This document shows, piece after piece, positions 27,960-36,417 of a stretch of 64,000 nucleotides of DNA. Below the pieces are notes generated by a model. It saw nothing but the letters and a program-made list of their open reading frames with translations. It had not been told where the DNA came from and made no database searches. The stretch's first letter is position 1. Each line of letters starts with the position of its first letter. A program made the position numbers and the translations under genes. Source of the DNA: Colicola sp016286205 (lineage in GTDB: Bacteria > Bacteroidota > Bacteroidia > Bacteroidales > Paludibacteraceae); assembly GCA_016286205.1 (NCBI GenBank), contig JAEESF010000006.1, positions 82,758 through 146,757 on the forward strand, read 5' to 3'.

Positions 27960-28815
27960 GATCTATCAGATGGTTCACTATCGCGTAGATAGTTAGACCT
28001 GCGGTAGAATGAATATTGAGTTTCCTAGTGATATGTTTGCGGTGTGACACAACCGTGTGCATGGATATGCAAAGCACATCCGCTATCTCTTTGTTGCTTA
28101 ATCCGCGTACCACTTGAATCAGCACATCGCGTTCGCGATCACTTAGTTCTTCGCATGTTGTAATCTCCCTCTGCTGTTTGTAGTGAGGACGTACATTGGC
28201 TAATGCCGGTCGGAGAATGTCATCTTCTATGGCACAATGGTCCGCGAAATCCTGCTCTGTGTGCCATAGGTCACTCATAACGCTGATGAGCGTATAGGTT
28301 ACCGTGCCTTCTGTAGAGGTGGGCTTGGTTGGATAGTATTTGATGATCAGATTCTTGATTTCGCTTAGTTTGTCGGTGATGCGCTGGTCGTCATGCTCGT
28401 GCTCATCAAATAGGCCCGCGTTCTCATGTTCGATGTGTGTGCGAATCTCATCAACAAACTCATCGTAGCAACGTAAGATCAGGCCCGGTATTTTTGTTGT
28501 CGGGTCGGCTGGTATGATGGCCTCAATCAGCGAGCGGCGCAGACGTGGCAAACGAAAGTCCAAGAAGTAGGTGTGGGCGTTGTGTAGATAGCGTTGTAGG
28601 GTAGGTATGTCAATGTCAGTGCTTACTGCACGTTGCTTGAATATTTTATAATTGACAATCGATAAGAATGTAGGTGTGTGAACTCCGTGCGATTCGCAAA
28701 CCTGTTCTATCGTTTGCTCTCCAACTCCCATCTCTAGACCGAAACGACTGATAATCTGTATCGCATCTTCTTCGTGCGACATCAAATCACATATCTTGTC
28801 ACTCGCCTTGTACAT
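27943..28815 (-). CDS. Hemerythrin-like (RIC/ScdA-type) domain fused to LuxR-type DNA-binding domain
   Basis: This is a 290-residue regulator. Residues 1-60 resemble the ScdA/RIC N-terminal helical domain (FGLEMGVGEQTIEQVCESHGV), but lack the usual Cys-Cys pair. Residues about 75-205 look hemerythrin-like, with His/Glu candidates in LHNAHTYFLDFRLPRLRR, RTHIEHENAGLFDEHEHDD and DFADHCAIEDDIL. Residues 225-285 are a LuxR-family helix-turn-helix (LSDRERDVLIQVVRGLSNKEIADVLCISMHTVVSHRKHITRKL). A di-iron centre sensing O2, NO or iron and tuning transcription is the natural inference. Its own promoter is at 28838-28868. Its targets are unknown; the next gene cluster downstream on the same strand is not obviously related. 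Confidence 0.82.
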   Translation of the reverse strand: MYKASDKICDLMSHEEDAIQIISRFGLEMGVGEQTIEQVCESHGVHTPTFLSIVNYKIFKQRAVSTDIDIPTLQRYLHNAHTYFLDFRLPRLRRSLIEAIIPADPTTKIPGLILRCYDEFVDEIRTHIEHENAGLFDEHEHDDQRITDKLSEIKNLIIKYYPTKPTSTEGTVTYTLISVMSDLWHTEQDFADHCAIEDDILRPALANVRPHYKQQREITTCEELSDRERDVLIQVVRGLSNKEIADVLCISMHTVVSHRKHITRKLNIHSTAGLTIYAIVNHLIDLNSSK

Positions 28816-28837
28816 GGTAATTTTGCAAAAATCGCTG

Positions 28838-28868
28838 CAAAATTACGAAAAATGTCCCGTTTGAGCAA
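28838..28868 (-). promoter_or_regulatory. Promoter of the hemerythrin-LuxR gene (TTG, 20 bp, TAATTTTG)
   Basis: On the minus strand TTG is at 28868-28866 and TAATTTTG at 28845-28838, 20 bp apart. Transcription would start about 15 bp before the ATG at 28815. Confidence 0.8.
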
Positions 28869-28902
28869 TAGTGAGAAGCAAAATCACAACAAATGGGGAT
28901 GG

Positions 28903-29307
28903 CTATGCGTTGTTCATACTTTTAGAACAAAAACATACTCCGGACCATACGAGTGCGGGGCCCAAACCGCTGTAGAAAGAGGCAATGAACTCTGCCGGAA
29001 TACAAGGAATAAACTTCAGTATCATGCCCAAACACGACATGCAAATGACCAAAATCCAGCCTTTCAACGGAAAAGTATGCAAGAGGGTGGTTTGTTCAGG
29101 TTCCTTAGCTATCAGCGCACAGTACCGCCGCACTATTCTGCCGAACATCCAAAAGAAACTAATCAGGACGCCTGCCGTAATCAGCAGCAGCCACCATAGT
29201 TCGCCGGAGGGCATGGTCAGATAGGCGCGAATACCTTTGGCGGTAATCATAACTCCTGGTATCCCCCAAATCAGACCTGCTGCAATGTATAGATATCGTC
29301 TGTTCAT
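28903..29307 (-). CDS. Small membrane protein, unrecognised
   Basis: The 134-residue product has three to four hydrophobic segments (YIAAGLIWGIPGVMITAKGI; LWWLLLITAGVLISFFWMFG; GWILVICMSCLGMILKFIPC; a weaker C-terminal one). No motif was recognised. It overlaps the DUF4491 gene by 4 bp (ATGA), so the two are translationally coupled and probably act together in the inner membrane. Confidence 0.75.
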   Translation of the reverse strand: MNRRYLYIAAGLIWGIPGVMITAKGIRAYLTMPSGELWWLLLITAGVLISFFWMFGRIVRRYCALIAKEPEQTTLLHTFPLKGWILVICMSCLGMILKFIPCIPAEFIASFYSGLGPALVWSGVCFCSKSMNNA

Positions 29308-29633
29308 AAGCTTTTGATATTCAGTTTTTTGCGTTTCTGTTCATAGTACGCGTGGCGTTTCGGGTTCTCCGGAAACCAACCCTTCAGTACGCGTTGTTCC
29401 TGTTTATACACTTCGCCGATACCCCAGAAACAGGAGAATGCAAATGCCCCCAAGATGGTTGAACCGATATAGTTTTCTATCCATAGCGATACGGCTGTAC
29501 TAATCAATCCCATCACAAAGAATACCCACCATCCTCTGCGACCAAGATAATACTCTAGTTTTATCGTAATGGGGTGGCAGATGCCGATACTCAAGAATAC
29601 GGCGGCGCCAATAATAATGCCAGTGAAATTCAT
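29304..29633 (-). CDS. DUF4491 family membrane protein
   Basis: This 109-residue protein starts MNFTGIIIGAAVFLSIGICHP and contains EYYLGRRGWWVFFVMG, the recognisable DUF4491 pattern common in Bacteroidales. It has three membrane helices and a basic C-terminal tail ending KRKKLNIKSL. Its function is unknown in the family. It lies 12 bp after the beta-barrel gene and overlaps the next small membrane protein gene. Confidence 0.78.
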   Translation of the reverse strand: MNFTGIIIGAAVFLSIGICHPITIKLEYYLGRRGWWVFFVMGLISTAVSLWIENYIGSTILGAFAFSCFWGIGEVYKQEQRVLKGWFPENPKRHAYYEQKRKKLNIKSL

Positions 29634-29645
29634 AATTCAAATATA

Positions 29646-30296
29646 TTAGTGACAGAACATAAAACCGAAGTAGAGCCGTGGACCGGTAGGCAGACAGAGT
29701 TCGGACTTGTGAATGGCGAGCAGCCAGTCCAGACGGAAGGTGATATGCACCTTGCGAGTGATGCAGTAATCGCAGCCGACATATGGAGTGATGTAAAAGA
29801 ACGACTGTTTGTGGAAGGTGCTATTGGCATCTTTGTCCCAACTGTTCTGGTCTCCATCCAGTATATAGAGTCCTTTGATAGCCCCTCCACCTATGGTACC
29901 GCCTATGTACGGCCACGCTTTGTCTAACCGCCAACAGCAGTCGGCCAGTATACCTCCACATCCAGTACGGACATAACTGCCAGGTTTGAGTATGGTGTGC
30001 CTGTCAGTAGTGTTGCTCGGCATGGTGGAAACAAATCCCTCGAAACCTGTGCGCAGGTGTTTCCATAGATGGACGCGTAGCGCACCGCCTATGCCGAATG
30101 TGGCACCCTGCGGACTGGTGCAGATGCCATCGGTGGTGACAGGAGCGTTTCGATCGCGGCCGAATAGGTAGCCCGCATGAACCATCATTCCACCGGAATA
30201 ACCTTGATAAACCTTGTTCTTCTCTATACCTTCACTCACTTGCGCAGTGAGAGAAACGGCTATCAACAGACTCAGAAAAAGTACCTTTGCTCGCAT
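29646..30296 (-). CDS. Small secreted outer-membrane beta-barrel-like protein
   Basis: The 216-residue product has a signal peptide (MRAKVLFLSLLIAVSLTAQ). Alternating polar/aromatic strands follow (SGGMMVHAGYLFGRD, ATFGIGGALRVHLWKHLRTGFEGFV, HITFRLDWLLAIHKS, PRLYFGFMFCH), consistent with an eight-stranded barrel. Several Cys residues (SYVRTGCGGILADCCWRLDK) are unusual for a barrel and may pair in the periplasm. It is the first gene of a three-gene minus-strand set. A weak -7 box (TATCTTTG) lies at 30323-30316, without a clear -33 box. Confidence 0.65.
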   Translation of the reverse strand: MRAKVLFLSLLIAVSLTAQVSEGIEKNKVYQGYSGGMMVHAGYLFGRDRNAPVTTDGICTSPQGATFGIGGALRVHLWKHLRTGFEGFVSTMPSNTTDRHTILKPGSYVRTGCGGILADCCWRLDKAWPYIGGTIGGGAIKGLYILDGDQNSWDKDANSTFHKQSFFYITPYVGCDYCITRKVHITFRLDWLLAIHKSELCLPTGPRLYFGFMFCH

Positions 30297-30356
30297 AATT
30301 AGTCCAAAAACGGTGCAAAGATACAGAGTTTTTCTTAAATAAAGATTAAGATTTTC

Positions 30357-30971
30357 TTAAGAAGCAGCAAAATCCCCATAAATAGGGATGCGGAGTTCGC
30401 TGATAGTGCCATTGAGATCGAGCGCAAGCGAGAAATGGCGCATAGTGAGTTTAGTGCTTAGTCGTAGCACTCCTGGTTGCGCCGCAGGTAGCAGGGCCGC
30501 TAGCGTGCCGTCAAGCATGCGACGCAGTGATTCTGGTTCAATGGTCAGTTCGTTGACAAATGGCGTGAGTTGCAGTTGAGCGGTCAGTCCGGCTGCTTGT
30601 ATCTCTACCTCGTGGGTCCGCAACCATGCGGAGAGGAAGGTCTGCAGGTCTATCGTATAGTGCGCCACTTCACGCTCTACGCGGAAGATGAGTCCTGCGC
30701 CTCGTATCGTCTCTATCGGTCGGTTCTTGCTCCAGCCCATTTTCCGACGCAAAGCATTGAGGTGCACATCTATCGTGCCCGCATCGTATTGAAAACGCGG
30801 CCCCCATACGTGATCCAGCAACTCTTGACGAGAACATATTCGGTTAGCATGTGCGGAGAGGTAATCCAGCAGTCCGTACTCGAGTCCGGTGAGATGAATC
30901 GGCTGCCCGTCTATGCTAACACTTCGTTGCTCACGGTCAATCTCAATATGGTCGGTTATAACGCTGTACAT
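30357..30971 (-). CDS. Winged-helix regulator of OmpR/PhoB type without receiver domain
   Basis: The 204-residue product begins directly with the OmpR/PhoB DNA-binding winged helix (about residues 1-100: LTGLEYGLLDYLSAHANRICSRQELLDHVWG, GTIDVHLNALRRKMGW, then IETIRGAGLIFRVE). The phospho-acceptor receiver domain normally found before it is absent. The remaining 100 residues are unrecognised, possibly a degenerate kinase-like fold (LRRMLDGTLAALLPAAQPGVLRL). The reading frame extends upstream to 31031, but a good promoter lies inside that extension (30983-31013), so the ATG at 30971 (MYSVITDHIEI) is the likely start. It is divergent from the porin-imelysin operon and is a candidate regulator of it. 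Confidence 0.78.
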   Translation of the reverse strand: MYSVITDHIEIDREQRSVSIDGQPIHLTGLEYGLLDYLSAHANRICSRQELLDHVWGPRFQYDAGTIDVHLNALRRKMGWSKNRPIETIRGAGLIFRVEREVAHYTIDLQTFLSAWLRTHEVEIQAAGLTAQLQLTPFVNELTIEPESLRRMLDGTLAALLPAAQPGVLRLSTKLTMRHFSLALDLNGTISELRIPIYGDFAAS

Positions 30972-30982
30972 AATTCCGACGA

Positions 30983-31013
30983 CAAAAATACTGCTTTTTT
31001 CTGACATGTGCAA
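30983..31013 (-). promoter_or_regulatory. Promoter of the winged-helix gene (TTG, 20 bp, TATTTTTG)
   Basis: On the minus strand TTG is at 31013-31011 and TATTTTTG at 30990-30983, 20 bp apart. Transcription would begin just before the ATG at 30971, which decides between three possible in-frame starts. Confidence 0.7.
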
Positions 31014-31043
31014 ATCCTGCCTAATTTTCACGACAAATAGGTA

Positions 31044-31074
31044 TTGTCATACAGAAAAAAATGTAGTAACTTTG
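31044..31074 (+). promoter_or_regulatory. Promoter of the porin-imelysin operon (TTG, 20 bp, TAACTTTG)
   Basis: TTG at 31044-31046 and TAACTTTG at 31067-31074 are 20 bp apart, about 30 bp before the porin start. Only 30 bp separate it from the divergent regulator promoter. Confidence 0.78.
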
Positions 31075-31106
31075 TACTGTCTTTTTAAGGTAAGCAAGAA
31101 AAGGTT

Positions 31107-32525
31107 ATGTATAGATTTTTATTTGTTTCTACGTTGCTGATTCTGAGTGTATTAAGTGTGCGCTCTGAAGATTCTATCAAGGTCAGTGCGGCCGATTTGC
31201 AGGCACTTGTGCAACGTGTGGAACGTTTGGAGCAAAAAGCAGCCCAAGATTCCGTATCCCCAAAAGTAGTGACGCGTAGCGGGCACTTTACTATAGGTGG
31301 TTACGGCGAGGTAACGGCAAAGCATTGTTGGTATTCTAATAATTACTTGCGTTACGGCAAGAATCCGGAGAAATATGCGAATGACCATTTCGGTGAATTC
31401 GACCTGCCGCACGTGGTTATCTATATGGGCTACGATTTTGGCAAAGGCTGGAGTGTTGGCACGGAGATAGAGTTCGAGCATGGTGGTACGGAATCGGCCA
31501 TTGAGATCGAGGAAGAAGAGGGCGGAGAGTACGAAAGCGAGATTGAACGCGGCGGTGAAGTGGCATTAGAGCAATTTTGGTTACAAAAAGCATTCAACCG
31601 CTACGCTATTATTCGTGCCGGTATGCAGGTCATTCCTGTTGGGGCACTCAATGCTCATCACGAGTCAACAGAGTATTTCGGAGTATATCGTAACGAAGGC
31701 GAGTTTACTATCATACCGAGTACATGGCACGAAGTGGCGTTGACATTTATGGGATCTACACCCAACGGATGGCACTATCAGGCTATGTTTCTCCCGGGAT
31801 TGGATAGTGACCGATTCAATCGCAAGAACTGGATCAAACCCGGTACAGGTAGCCCCTATGAATTTAAGCTAGCCAACGTATTTGCCGGTGCTGCTCGTAT
31901 CGATTATACCGGTGTGTCAGGTCTGCGTTTGTCGCTCTCCGGCTATTGTGGCAATTCGTTTCGCAATACTCTCAGCAAAACCAATGCCGAACTAGATGCA
32001 AGTGCGTACAAGGATGTTAAGGGAACGGTTAGTATAGGTAGTTTCGATTTCGCGTACAAGAATTATGGTGTTGTTCTACGCGGAAGTTTCACGTATGGCC
32101 ATTTGAGCGATGCTGCGGCTATTACCCAATACAATATCTCTATGCGCAAAGGCTCTGTCTCTAGCAAGCAATGGGTAGCTTCCGATGCGCTTGCTGCAGG
32201 GTTTGAAATGGGCTATGATTTCTTTTCTCTCAATCAGAAACTGGTGGAGAAGAAGCAGCAGTTCTATCTCTTTGGACGTTATGACTATTATGATTCCATG
32301 TTCCGGTACGACAACCAACCAACCGACATGTATTCCTGGTGCGGACGCCATCGCGCAGCGGTCGGAATCAACTATTTTCCGATTCCTCAAATCGGCGTGA
32401 AAGCGGAATTCTCATATGGAATTCTCAAGCATGGCGTTCGTGCAGATGGAACACGCGGAAAGATTTACAATGACGAACCGCAATTGGCGGTAGGCATTGT
32501 TTATGCAGGCTTTTATCAACTTTAA
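31107..32525 (+). CDS. Outer-membrane porin (OprO/OprP-like beta-barrel)
   Basis: The 472-residue product has a signal peptide (MYRFLFVSTLLILSVLSVRS). A short coiled coil of the type that precedes many trimeric porins follows (ADLQALVQRVERLEQKA), and then about sixteen amphipathic strands (GHFTIGGYGEVTAKH, VVIYMGYDFGKGWSVGTEIEFEH, AVGINYFPIPQIGVKAEFSYG). It has an acidic loop IEIEEEEGGEYESEIERGGE near residue 132 that could bind cations. It leads an operon with imelysin, a di-haem protein and a cytochrome assembly protein, so iron or another cation is a likely cargo, but this is inference. Confidence 0.78.
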   Translation: MYRFLFVSTLLILSVLSVRSEDSIKVSAADLQALVQRVERLEQKAAQDSVSPKVVTRSGHFTIGGYGEVTAKHCWYSNNYLRYGKNPEKYANDHFGEFDLPHVVIYMGYDFGKGWSVGTEIEFEHGGTESAIEIEEEEGGEYESEIERGGEVALEQFWLQKAFNRYAIIRAGMQVIPVGALNAHHESTEYFGVYRNEGEFTIIPSTWHEVALTFMGSTPNGWHYQAMFLPGLDSDRFNRKNWIKPGTGSPYEFKLANVFAGAARIDYTGVSGLRLSLSGYCGNSFRNTLSKTNAELDASAYKDVKGTVSIGSFDFAYKNYGVVLRGSFTYGHLSDAAAITQYNISMRKGSVSSKQWVASDALAAGFEMGYDFFSLNQKLVEKKQQFYLFGRYDYYDSMFRYDNQPTDMYSWCGRHRAAVGINYFPIPQIGVKAEFSYGILKHGVRADGTRGKIYNDEPQLAVGIVYAGFYQL

Positions 32526-32549
32526 TCAACAATTTAATATTTAGTAGTT

Positions 32550-33716
32550 ATGAAGAAAAAATTTATTTTGATTGCAGCATGCGCATTGGCAATGGTGGCA
32601 TGCGGAGGTAAGGGAGGAAATGTAACTTCTGACAAGGAAGCGGCGTTGCAGCAGGCTGTGACGCCCTATGTTAACAACACGGTAATTGCTACCTATAGCG
32701 CGATGGCGGATGCCGGTATCACGCTTCTCGAGCAGACCCGCGAGATTCTGACCAAGGTAACCAATGGTGAAGATTACAGCAAATTGATGGCTGATGCCGG
32801 AACATCATGGCGACTCATGCGTAAGCATTGGGAGCAGAGTGAGGCATTCTTGTACGGTCCTGCCGGTACGCATAGTATAGATCCGCATATCGACAGTTGG
32901 CCATTGGATTTTAATGCAATGAATGCATTGCTGCACGACGCAGATCGTATGGCTGCTATTGAGGAGGAAGGGGGCGCCTATGTGGGCGACAAACTCGGTT
33001 ATGCACTTAAGGGATTCCATGCGGCAGAATACTTACTATTCGAAAGTGTGGAGAAAGAGGGCCGCGCTGTCGGTACTGGACGTCCTCACGCAGCTAACTT
33101 GACCCACGCAGAGGCGGTTTATCTCCTTGGTATCGTAGAAGATCTTACCCAGCAGGCTATCTTGTTGGAGTATTGCTGGGCAGGAAAAATCAGCGCGGCT
33201 AAGCAGGCTATCTTAGATGAAGGAGAAGTTGAGGCTTGGGAAGATAACTATGGATGGCAGATGATGAATGCCGGTAAGGCAGGTTCTATCTACGTGACCT
33301 ACCAGGAGGCAGCCGAAGAAATTATTGCGGGATGTATTGATATCGCCGGCGAGGTAGCAGAACTGAAGATGGGTAATCCGTATATCAGTAGCACGGCCGA
33401 GGAACGCGATTATATCGAGTCTCCATATAGCTGTACTTCCACTATTGATTTTGCCGATAATATTCGCTCTATTCAGCATGCTTATTGCGGTTCTCAGGCA
33501 GGCGACCACTCTATCTCCAACTATGTCTATCGTCAAGATGGCGAACTGGATGCTAAAGTACGCAAAGCAATTGAAGATGCTATCAAGGCAATAGAGGCTA
33601 TTGGAGACTTTGAGAATACGGCACAGAACAACCCGCTCGTCAAAACTGCCATCGACCGTGTGGCTGAACTCGAAGATATTCTTAATGACGAAGTAATGCC
33701 ACTTTTATCTAAATAA
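32550..33716 (+). CDS. Imelysin-family lipoprotein (iron-regulated, M75-like)
   Basis: The 388-residue product has a lipobox (ALAMVACGGKG, Cys 19) and the imelysin motif GFHAAEYLLFE (GxHxxE) near residue 155, which defines the family. Two four-helix bundles are predicted, with a second conserved part at SIVYRQDG-like FADNIRSIQHAYCG. The M75 peptidase label is historical; characterised members bind metal or act in iron uptake (EfeO/EfeM-like). It is 24 bp after the porin gene and 8 bp before the di-haem gene, a partner arrangement known for imelysin loci. Confidence 0.9.
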   Translation: MKKKFILIAACALAMVACGGKGGNVTSDKEAALQQAVTPYVNNTVIATYSAMADAGITLLEQTREILTKVTNGEDYSKLMADAGTSWRLMRKHWEQSEAFLYGPAGTHSIDPHIDSWPLDFNAMNALLHDADRMAAIEEEGGAYVGDKLGYALKGFHAAEYLLFESVEKEGRAVGTGRPHAANLTHAEAVYLLGIVEDLTQQAILLEYCWAGKISAAKQAILDEGEVEAWEDNYGWQMMNAGKAGSIYVTYQEAAEEIIAGCIDIAGEVAELKMGNPYISSTAEERDYIESPYSCTSTIDFADNIRSIQHAYCGSQAGDHSISNYVYRQDGELDAKVRKAIEDAIKAIEAIGDFENTAQNNPLVKTAIDRVAELEDILNDEVMPLLSK

Positions 33717-33724
33717 TAATTAAT

Positions 33725-35314
33725 ATGAATGCTATGAAGAAGTATCTATTTTTGTCTCTGGTAGCTCTCGCTATCGTGGGGTGTAAACAACCAAATCCGG
33801 AACCTGATCCTCAGGCCGATTTGCCTGACTGGTACTACACTGGTGGTAAATTAGGAACGACGACCAACTTAACGTCTATGACCTTTCGTCAGCCGACTCC
33901 TGCTACCGAAAATGCAGGTTTAGGGACAGCGTTTGCGCAAGGAGACCAGATTGCTGAGAAACCTTTCGTTACCAACGAGACCGGCCGTCAGCATGGTCTT
34001 GGCCCAATCTACGTTCGTTCTTCTTGTCAGCACTGCCATCCGAACTACAGTCATGGTACGTCTGTACCGGCAGGTAAGTATGATGCCGCGAACGTAGGTA
34101 ACGGTACGTTACTCGTCGTCATCAATCCTGCTACGCAGGGTTATGTGCCTTGGCTGGCTGGTATGCCGCAACTCTTTGGCGCCGCTCCGTTCAAGGCTCC
34201 GCTTGATCCGGACCAGATTACGGTGGAGTGGAAGAACGCTACCGATGAGCATGGCAATAAGTTTGCCGATGGTGAGACGTACGAACTGCGTTATCCGGAG
34301 GTGCATATGCCGAACACGGCCGTTTATGTGTATAACCGAGGTTATCGCGATCCGGATGGACTGCTTGAGAGCGAAGGATATGAGGTTAAACTTGAGAACA
34401 CCATCGGTGTGTATGGTACGGGACTGCTCGATGCCATCACCGATGCGGATATTATAGCTCAGTACGAGAAAGAGGCGAACGATGGTAAACTGCATAATGG
34501 TCTGAACCCTGCATTCTGGAATGGGGGCTTCCAGACCAGCGGGTACTACAAGAACGACCCGCAGTGGGGACCTAAACGCTTTACCTATGCGCTGACACGT
34601 GGACCGCTGATGGATGCAGCAGGTGCGAATGCTATCTGGAATATTACCAACGTTACTCGTTCGGACCGTCAGTATCATTATCTGGATCTCAATGGCACTA
34701 TCTATGCTGAGTATGCATCCAAAGATCCTGAGGTACAAGCAGCTTTTGGTACGGAGGAGGAGATCTACAGTTATCTGACCAGCAAGACTCTGCCGGCAGA
34801 GATGAGTGATGACGAGTTTACACAAGTGATGATTTGGCACCGCGGTTTAGCTGTTCCTGCTGCACGTAACGTAACCGACAAGCAAGTCCTCAAGGGCAAG
34901 CAGTTATTTACCCAGATCGGCTGCGACTATTGCCACCGTCCTACTTGGACGACCGGTCCGGATGAGGTGCGTGATCCGAACAATTTCCAAGGTTTCACGG
35001 CCGCTATGCCGCGTTATCCTAATCAGAAGATTTGGCCGTACACCGACATGATTCAGCATAAACTCTGTATGGAGAACGATATCCGTACCGGTTGGTGCCG
35101 TACGACGCCGCTCTGGGGACGTGGTCTCCACCGCAAGGCCACAGGCGATGCTTACGAAGCACGTATGCACGACACTCGTGCCCGCAATGTGATTGAGGCT
35201 ATCATGTGGCATGGCTATAGTACTGAGAGCGATGCTTATTGGCCTACTCAGCAATTCTATAAACTCTCAAAAGAAGATAGAGATGCAGTGGTTGCTTTCA
35301 TTAATGCGATATAA
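33725..35314 (+). CDS. Di-haem oxidoreductase-family lipoprotein (DUF1111, thiol-oxidoreductase-like)
   Basis: This 529-residue lipoprotein (lipobox VALAIVGCKQ) has two c-type haem sites, SSCQHCHPN (about residue 101) and GCDYCHRPTW (about 399), plus the family block RTTPLWGRGLH ... MHDTRARNVIEAIMWHGYSTESD near the C-terminus. Members are distant relatives of MauG and cytochrome-c peroxidases. In other bacteria DUF1111 genes accompany imelysin in iron-regulated clusters. It needs covalent haem attachment, and the next gene encodes the attachment machinery. An alternative start at MKKYLFLS (33734) is equally plausible. Confidence 0.9.
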   Translation: MNAMKKYLFLSLVALAIVGCKQPNPEPDPQADLPDWYYTGGKLGTTTNLTSMTFRQPTPATENAGLGTAFAQGDQIAEKPFVTNETGRQHGLGPIYVRSSCQHCHPNYSHGTSVPAGKYDAANVGNGTLLVVINPATQGYVPWLAGMPQLFGAAPFKAPLDPDQITVEWKNATDEHGNKFADGETYELRYPEVHMPNTAVYVYNRGYRDPDGLLESEGYEVKLENTIGVYGTGLLDAITDADIIAQYEKEANDGKLHNGLNPAFWNGGFQTSGYYKNDPQWGPKRFTYALTRGPLMDAAGANAIWNITNVTRSDRQYHYLDLNGTIYAEYASKDPEVQAAFGTEEEIYSYLTSKTLPAEMSDDEFTQVMIWHRGLAVPAARNVTDKQVLKGKQLFTQIGCDYCHRPTWTTGPDEVRDPNNFQGFTAAMPRYPNQKIWPYTDMIQHKLCMENDIRTGWCRTTPLWGRGLHRKATGDAYEARMHDTRARNVIEAIMWHGYSTESDAYWPTQQFYKLSKEDRDAVVAFINAI

Positions 35315-36326
35315 ACCGGTCACCTTCTTGTTGCATATGGCCCTCACGATTATTGTCGTGGGGGCTTGTGTGACGCATTTCTTTGGCGAACAGGGTGAAC
35401 TACATTTGAGGGCCGATAAAGCGGAGACACTCACCATTCATTCATTCACTCATTCACTCGTTCATTCGGTTAGTTTGTTCCTCTGGGATTTTCAGGTGGT
35501 GTATGACGCAGACAACAACCCTGCGGATTTCATTACCGAACTGCGCTTATTAGATAGAACTCACCAATCTCTTCGTGTGGACGAAGGTACCGTCCGCATG
35601 AATAAGCCTCTCAAGTATCATGGCTTCCGCTTTTGCCAGTCCGACTACGATAGCGACGAATTGGGTGTCGTATTGGCCTACAACTACGATCCATGGGGCA
35701 TAGGCATTACGTATACCGGTTATGCTTTGCTGCTTATTGCCATGATTGCGTTCTTTTTCCAACCTCGCACTTATTTCCGTGCGTTGCTCAAACAACAACA
35801 CACATGGCTGATGGTTGCTCTAGGTGTCGTTGCAGTGGTATTGGCTGTTGTAATGACTAAAGTGGTCACGCCTAAACCACCTTTACAGCCCGTTCTGCAA
35901 ACACCGCTCTTAGGTATACATGTATCGGTTATTATGCTGGCTTATACGCTTTTTGCAGTCATAATGATAAATGGTATATTAGGGCTTGCAATGCCTACTA
36001 AACGCGAGCAGTTGATGCATCTTTCGCAATTGTTGCTCTATCCTGCTGTTTTCTGTCTTACTGCAGGCATCTTCATCGGTGCTGTGTGGGCAAACATGTC
36101 CTGGGGACGCTATTGGGGATGGGACCCTAAAGAGACATGGGCACTTATCACCATGCTCGTCTATGCACTTTTGCTGCATTATCCGTTATTGAAAGGCAAA
36201 TGGAAAATATCCAATCCGAAATATGAAATCAGTTACCACATATTCTGTGTAGTAGCGTTCGCTTTTGTGCTCTTCACTTATTTCGGAGTCTCTTATCTCC
36301 TTGGCGGATTACATTCCTATGCGTAA
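35304..36326 (+). CDS. Cytochrome c biogenesis protein, short ResB-like region plus CcsA
   Basis: The product (340 residues from the ATG at 35304; 35283 is an in-frame alternative) begins with one membrane helix and a ResB-like periplasmic piece (GACVTHFFGEQGELHLRADK, and MNKPLKYHGFRFCQSDYD). It continues with a CcsA/CcmC domain carrying the tryptophan-rich haem-handling motif WGRYWGWDPKETWALITM and flanking histidines. It therefore delivers and attaches haem to CxxCH proteins, presumably the di-haem lipoprotein whose gene it overlaps by 11 bp. Residues about 45-54 (IHSFTHSLVH) are an in-frame run of TTCACTCA repeat. It is shorter than usual ResB-CcsA fusions. Confidence 0.85.
   Translation: MRYKPVTFLLHMALTIIVVGACVTHFFGEQGELHLRADKAETLTIHSFTHSLVHSVSLFLWDFQVVYDADNNPADFITELRLLDRTHQSLRVDEGTVRMNKPLKYHGFRFCQSDYDSDELGVVLAYNYDPWGIGITYTGYALLLIAMIAFFFQPRTYFRALLKQQHTWLMVALGVVAVVLAVVMTKVVTPKPPLQPVLQTPLLGIHVSVIMLAYTLFAVIMINGILGLAMPTKREQLMHLSQLLLYPAVFCLTAGIFIGAVWANMSWGRYWGWDPKETWALITMLVYALLLHYPLLKGKWKISNPKYEISYHIFCVVAFAFVLFTYFGVSYLLGGLHSYA
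35435..35467. repeat. TTCACTCA-type repeat inside the CcsA-like gene
   Basis: About eight 4-bp units (TTCA/CTCA) lie inside the coding sequence and keep the frame, giving the segment His-Ser-Phe-Thr-His-Ser-Leu-Val-His-Ser. Confidence 0.85.
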
Positions 36327-36350
36327 TACGCTAGGTTATGTGTAACAAAA

Positions 36351-36383
36351 AAAAGAACGCACGTGTGTACGCGCGTTCTTTTT
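36351..36383. terminator. Bidirectional terminator between cytochrome and nqr operons
   Basis: AAAAGAACGC and GCGTTCTTTT are perfect inverted repeats around a 12-base loop, with A- and T-tracts on both sides. It stops the plus-strand porin-CcsA operon and the convergent minus-strand nqr operon. A TTAATTC-rich stretch follows up to the nqrF stop. Confidence 0.9.
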
Positions 36384-36417
36384 CATTAATTCGTTAATTC
36401 CTTAACTCATTAATTCA

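Noticed and set aside
30972..31031. Longer N-terminus of the winged-helix regulator (starts at 31031 or 31007)
   Set aside because: A promoter with an ideal 20-bp spacer occupies 30983-31013, so transcripts would begin after these codons.
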